DNA of 14,513 nucleotides from Candidatus Woesearchaeota archaeon (GTDB lineage: Archaea; Nanobdellota; Nanobdellia; Woesearchaeales; UBA10216): NCBI GenBank assembly GCA_023269295.1, contig JAHFTU010000024.1:1-14513 (forward strand), written 5' to 3'. Positions 12,412-14,513 of the stretch are shown one piece after another. Position 1 is the stretch's first letter. Each line of letters starts with the position of its first letter. Made by a program: the position numbers and the translations under genes. The notes beneath the pieces are model-generated. The model worked only from the letters and a program-made list of their open reading frames with translations, was not told where the DNA came from and did no database searches.

Positions 12412-12553
12412 TGAATCAAACCAAGCTCAGGATGTTCTGAACAAAGCAATCAGGAAGGATGCGAAGATACTGACGAACAATTCTTTTTTGTTAGGCGACC
12501 ACAATTATGTTCTTGTGATGAGGAAGTGCCAGTCTTTACAACAATCTTTTTAA
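12401..12553 (+). CDS. Possible 50-residue protein, or fragment of a gene
   Basis: An open frame of 50 codons starts inside the last 11 bases of the lipoprotein gene and reads MTHNESNQAQDVLNKAIRKD onward, ending ...MRKCQSLQQSF. The overlap would allow coupled translation. Base composition is closer to the host genes than to the lipoprotein gene, so it may be a leftover of an older gene interrupted by the insertion of its neighbour. It ends inside the TATA box of tRNA-Lys. No family is recognised and it may be spurious. Confidence 0.25.
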   Translation: MTHNESNQAQDVLNKAIRKDAKILTNNSFLLGDHNYVLVMRKCQSLQQSF

Positions 12554-12555
12554 AT
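12546..12555 (+). promoter_or_regulatory. TATA box of tRNA-Lys
   Basis: CTTTTTAAATC lies about 30 bases before the mature 5' end at 12582, so transcription should start within a few bases of the tRNA. Confidence 0.55.
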
Positions 12556-12612
12556 CACTCCTTGATGCTGCGTTTAATAGTGGGCCCGTAGCTTAGCCTG
12601 GCAGAGCGAGTG

Positions 12613-12641
12613 TCGTTGATGAAAGAATCAACAAGCCCGAA
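12613..12641 (+). other. tRNA-Lys intron 1, non-canonical position 30/31
   Basis: This 29-base intron lies inside the 5' strand of the anticodon stem. GTTGAT (12615-12620) and ATCAAC (12627-12632) form its hairpin. Exon CGAG (12607-12610) pairs with intron CCCG (12636-12639) at three of four positions, flanked by 3-nt bulges TG|T and AA|A. The boundaries are fixed by the A31-T39 pair. Confidence 0.75.
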
Positions 12642-12648
12642 ACTCTTA

Positions 12649-12672
12649 ACCAGCCAGCTTTGCTGGACAGTC
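12649..12672 (+). other. tRNA-Lys intron 2, canonical position 37/38
   Basis: This 24-base intron carries CCAGC/GCTGG (12650-12654 and 12662-12666) as inner stem. Loop bases CTCT (12643-12646) pair with ACAG (12667-12670) at three of four positions; the bulges are TA|A and TC|A, and A31-T39 closes the outer side, so the full bulge-helix-bulge layout is present with one C-C mismatch. A one-base shift (12650-12673) would give the same product. Confidence 0.78.
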
Positions 12673-12710
12673 ATCACTAGGTCCCGAGTTCAAATCTCGG
12701 CGGGCCCGCT

Positions 12711-12720
12711 TATTTTTTTT
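12711..12720 (+). terminator. T-run terminator of tRNA-Lys
   Basis: TATTTTTTTT starts three bases after the tRNA 3' end; archaeal RNA polymerase stops at such runs. Confidence 0.6.
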
Positions 12721-12746
12721 CCTTCTCATTTCGGCGCTTACAAAAT

Positions 12747-12757
12747 CTTTATAAAAC
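12747..12757 (+). promoter_or_regulatory. TATA box of lysS
   Basis: CTTTATAAAAC lies about 30 bases before the ATG at 12783, predicting a very short leader. An earlier ATG at 12772 meets a stop after four codons. Confidence 0.6.
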
Positions 12758-12782
12758 AGGCAAGAGAAGCAATGCTGGAAAT

Positions 12783-14459
12783 ATGAAAGAACACAACAGC
12801 AGCAAAAACCCCGCAAAGCCCAGCGAAGAAAAACAGGGGTTTGACTTGTTCTGGGCAGACCAACTTGCCACGAAGATTATCGGCCGCGACAAATACAGGT
12901 ATCTCGATAAAAAGTTTGAAAAGCCGAGAGAATTTGTTGTTAAGACAGCCGCCTCGCTGTCAGGGGTGCTGCACATTGGCCGCCTCAGCGATACAATACG
13001 CAACGCTTCTGTGCATCGTGCCTTGCTGGATGCTGGCGCAAAGTCAAAGCTTATCTGGATTTCAGATGACCTTGACCCTTTGAGGAAGATTCCGAAGGGG
13101 GTTCCTGCGGAGTTTGAGAAGTACCTTGGCTCGCCGGTAAGCATGATTCCGGATTACGAGGGCTGCCATGAGTCGTATGCCAAGCACCACCTTGAAGAAT
13201 ACCTCAAGGTAATCAGGGAATTTATTTTTGAGGACATGGAAATATTCTCCATGAAGGACGAGTACGCGAAGGGAAACTTCAGGCCTTTCATAAAAAAGCT
13301 GATTGAAAAGGCCGACACCATAAGGGAAATCCAGAACAGGCACCGCACCAACCCGCTGAAGAAGGACTGGATGCCATGGAGCCCGCTTTGCAGCAGCTGC
13401 GGCAAGATAATCACCACAAGAGTTAGCGAAGTTGATGAAAAAACAGGGGTTGTCTCCTACGTTTGCAAGGACTACCTGTTTGAGACAACCGTCGCAAAGG
13501 GCTGCGGCCACAAGGGAGAGAACGACCCGCAGAAGGACATTGGGAAGCTGGCTTATAAGAGCGAATGGGCTGCGCAGTGGGCGCGCTGGGAGGTTAGCTG
13601 TGAGGGAGCAGGAAAGGAATACCAGGTTCCTAACTCTGCTTTCTGGATTAACGCTGAAATTTGCGAGAAGGTGCTTGATTTCCCGAGTCCTGAAACATTC
13701 TTTTACGAGCATTTGACCATTGAGGGAGTCAAGATGTCTGCTTCGCTGGGAAATGTCGTTTACCCGAGGCAGTGGCTTGAGGTTGCTTCTCCACAACTTC
13801 TGCGGTTTTTCTACAACAAGCGATTGATGACTTCAAGGAGCTTTTCTTGGAAAGAGCTCCCTCTTCTGTACGATGAGTATGACAAGGCCGCAGCAGTTTA
13901 TTTTGGCAAGGCAGTGGTTGAAAATGAAAAAGAGAGGAGCCACATTAAACGGCTTTATGAGATTTCCAACAAGGTCAACAGCAGGGGCATTGATGTTCCG
14001 TCAGCATTGAGCTTCAGCCATGCTGCTATGGTCGCTCAGGTTTTCAGCGATGAGAAGGACATAATAAGCAGCCTGGAAAAAACAGGGCAGTACCATAAGG
14101 AGGAAAACCGTCAGATTATGCAGCGGATTAAGGAAGCAAGGGTCTGGATTACGCTTTATGCGCCTGACGAAGTTAAGTATGTGCTCCAGCAATATGTTTC
14201 TGACGAAGTTAAGTCAAAATTGTCGCAGCCGCAAATAAAAGCGCTGAAGGCGCTGGCAGAAAAGCTGAAGGTGAAAAAGTTGGATGAGAAAGAGCTGTAT
14301 AACGAGTGCTACAGCATTGCAAAGGAAGCTGGCCTGCAGCCTCCGGAATTCTTCAAGGCAGCGTACCTTGTCCTGCTGAACAAAGAAAGGGGACCGAAGC
14401 TCGCGCCTTTCCTGCTCGCTTTGGGAGAGAGAGCCGTAAGGGTGCTTGGCAAAGTCTAG
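12783..14459 (+). CDS. lysS: Class I lysyl-tRNA synthetase
   Basis: The 558-residue protein charges tRNA-Lys with lysine in the cytoplasm. It is the class I form found in most archaea and some bacteria, unrelated to the usual class II LysRS. The Rossmann-fold active site has the HIGH motif as HIGR (64-67, in SGVLHIGRLSD) and the KMSKS loop as KMSASLGN (317-324). Between them is a zinc-type insertion with Cys203-x2-Cys206 and later Cys228 and Cys241. Acidic SDDLDPLRKIP (94-104) matches the family's conserved region. The C-terminal part (from about 350) is the helical anticodon-binding domain. The sequence is somewhat divergent: KMSAS for KMSKS, and GKEY where many relatives have GKDH. Its cognate tRNA-Lys lies just upstream under a separate promoter. 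Confidence 0.93.
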   Translation: MKEHNSSKNPAKPSEEKQGFDLFWADQLATKIIGRDKYRYLDKKFEKPREFVVKTAASLSGVLHIGRLSDTIRNASVHRALLDAGAKSKLIWISDDLDPLRKIPKGVPAEFEKYLGSPVSMIPDYEGCHESYAKHHLEEYLKVIREFIFEDMEIFSMKDEYAKGNFRPFIKKLIEKADTIREIQNRHRTNPLKKDWMPWSPLCSSCGKIITTRVSEVDEKTGVVSYVCKDYLFETTVAKGCGHKGENDPQKDIGKLAYKSEWAAQWARWEVSCEGAGKEYQVPNSAFWINAEICEKVLDFPSPETFFYEHLTIEGVKMSASLGNVVYPRQWLEVASPQLLRFFYNKRLMTSRSFSWKELPLLYDEYDKAAAVYFGKAVVENEKERSHIKRLYEISNKVNSRGIDVPSALSFSHAAMVAQVFSDEKDIISSLEKTGQYHKEENRQIMQRIKEARVWITLYAPDEVKYVLQQYVSDEVKSKLSQPQIKALKALAEKLKVKKLDEKELYNECYSIAKEAGLQPPEFFKAAYLVLLNKERGPKLAPFLLALGERAVRVLGKV

Positions 14460-14471
14460 GATTGCAGCAAA

Positions 14472-14513
14472 ATGGCTTCTGCGCCTTTCCAAAAGTTTGC
14501 CGAATTATATGAC
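14472..14513 (+). CDS. Start of a gene cut by the window end
   Basis: An ATG 12 bases after the lysS stop opens a frame that runs without a stop to the last base, giving MASAPFQKFAELYD. The F-x-x-F-A-x-x-Y-D pattern is common at the start of class I SAM-dependent methyltransferases, but 14 residues are too few to assign a function. The close spacing suggests co-transcription with lysS. Confidence 0.4.
   Translation, partial: MASAPFQKFAELYD

Larger units (their letters stand above)
12582..12708 (+). tRNA. tRNA-Lys (anticodon CTT) with two introns
   Basis: Acceptor strands GGGCCCG (12582-12588) and CGGGCCC (12701-12707) pair fully, with G73 at 12708. The D arm is GCTT/GAGC around AGCCTGGCA. 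The T arm is CCGAG/CTCGG with loop TTCAAAT, and the variable loop is AGGTC. The anticodon stem needs two introns removed: AGTG (27-30, 12609-12612) joins A31 (12642), and AGTGA then pairs with TCACT (12674-12678) at all five positions. The loop becomes CTCTTA plus A38 (12673), with anticodon CTT at 12645-12647. The mature length is 74 bases without an encoded CCA. Sequence and G73 agree with archaeal tRNA-Lys, and the class I lysyl-tRNA synthetase gene follows 75 bases later. A T run ends the unit. Confidence 0.88.

Noticed and set aside
12615..12622. GAT as an Ile anticodon in the plus-strand tRNA
   Set aside because: It belongs to the intron 1 hairpin GTTGAT/ATCAAC; using it leaves the anticodon stem unpaired, while CTT gives five perfect pairs.

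Overview
The window is archaeal chromosomal DNA. It carries an SRP54 protein, a class I lysyl-tRNA synthetase, two intron-containing tRNA genes and many genes preceded by a TATA box about 26-30 bases before the start codon, so that transcripts would be nearly leaderless. Compact genes, tRNA introns outside the usual position and two nucleotidyltransferase/HEPN pairs fit a small-genome (DPANN-like) archaeon. That placement is inference; no lineage-specific marker was identified.

Layout. Bases 76-2191 (+) hold a two-gene unit: a family 2 glycosyltransferase with TPR repeats and a membrane-anchored alpha/beta hydrolase. Bases 2230-4270 (-) hold an AT-rich four-helix membrane protein and a 14-helix DHA2 drug exporter. 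Bases 4333-4640 hold tRNA-Ser(GGA) (-) and its long 5' flank, with four copies of a 23-24 nt hairpin repeat, one of them inside a tRNA intron. Then comes srp54 (-). Bases 6148-8981 contain two wHTH-nucleotidyltransferase/HEPN gene pairs (+). Each is driven by the same 16-base core promoter but has a different dyad operator. Between the pairs, on the other strand, is a small protein that looks like a ribosome hibernation factor (S30AE/HPF fold). Bases 9089-11353 (+) encode an NDP-sugar route: a sugar-phosphate nucleotidyltransferase with a ribbon-helix-helix DNA-binding domain at its N-terminus, then a phosphomannomutase/phosphoglucomutase. An AT-rich lipoprotein gene (11500-12411) separates this from tRNA-Lys(CTT), class I lysS and the first 14 codons of another gene.

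Main observations. Both tRNA genes can be solved only with two introns each: one inside the 5' strand of the anticodon stem (after position 29 in Ser, after 30 in Lys) and one at the canonical 37/38 site. All four boundaries can be drawn with 3-nt bulges cut after the second base, as in bulge-helix-bulge splicing. This predicts a broad-specificity tRNA splicing endonuclease in the organism. The hairpin repeat family linked to tRNA-Ser, the RHH-nucleotidyltransferase fusion with a dyad at its own predicted start site, and the paired MNT/HEPN modules around an HPF-like gene are the other points most worth following up.

Genes likely to work together: the sugar-nucleotide pair feeds glycan assembly, where the TPR glycosyltransferase may also act; each nucleotidyltransferase/HEPN pair forms a probable self-regulated toxin-antitoxin-type module; tRNA-Lys and lysS serve lysine decoding.
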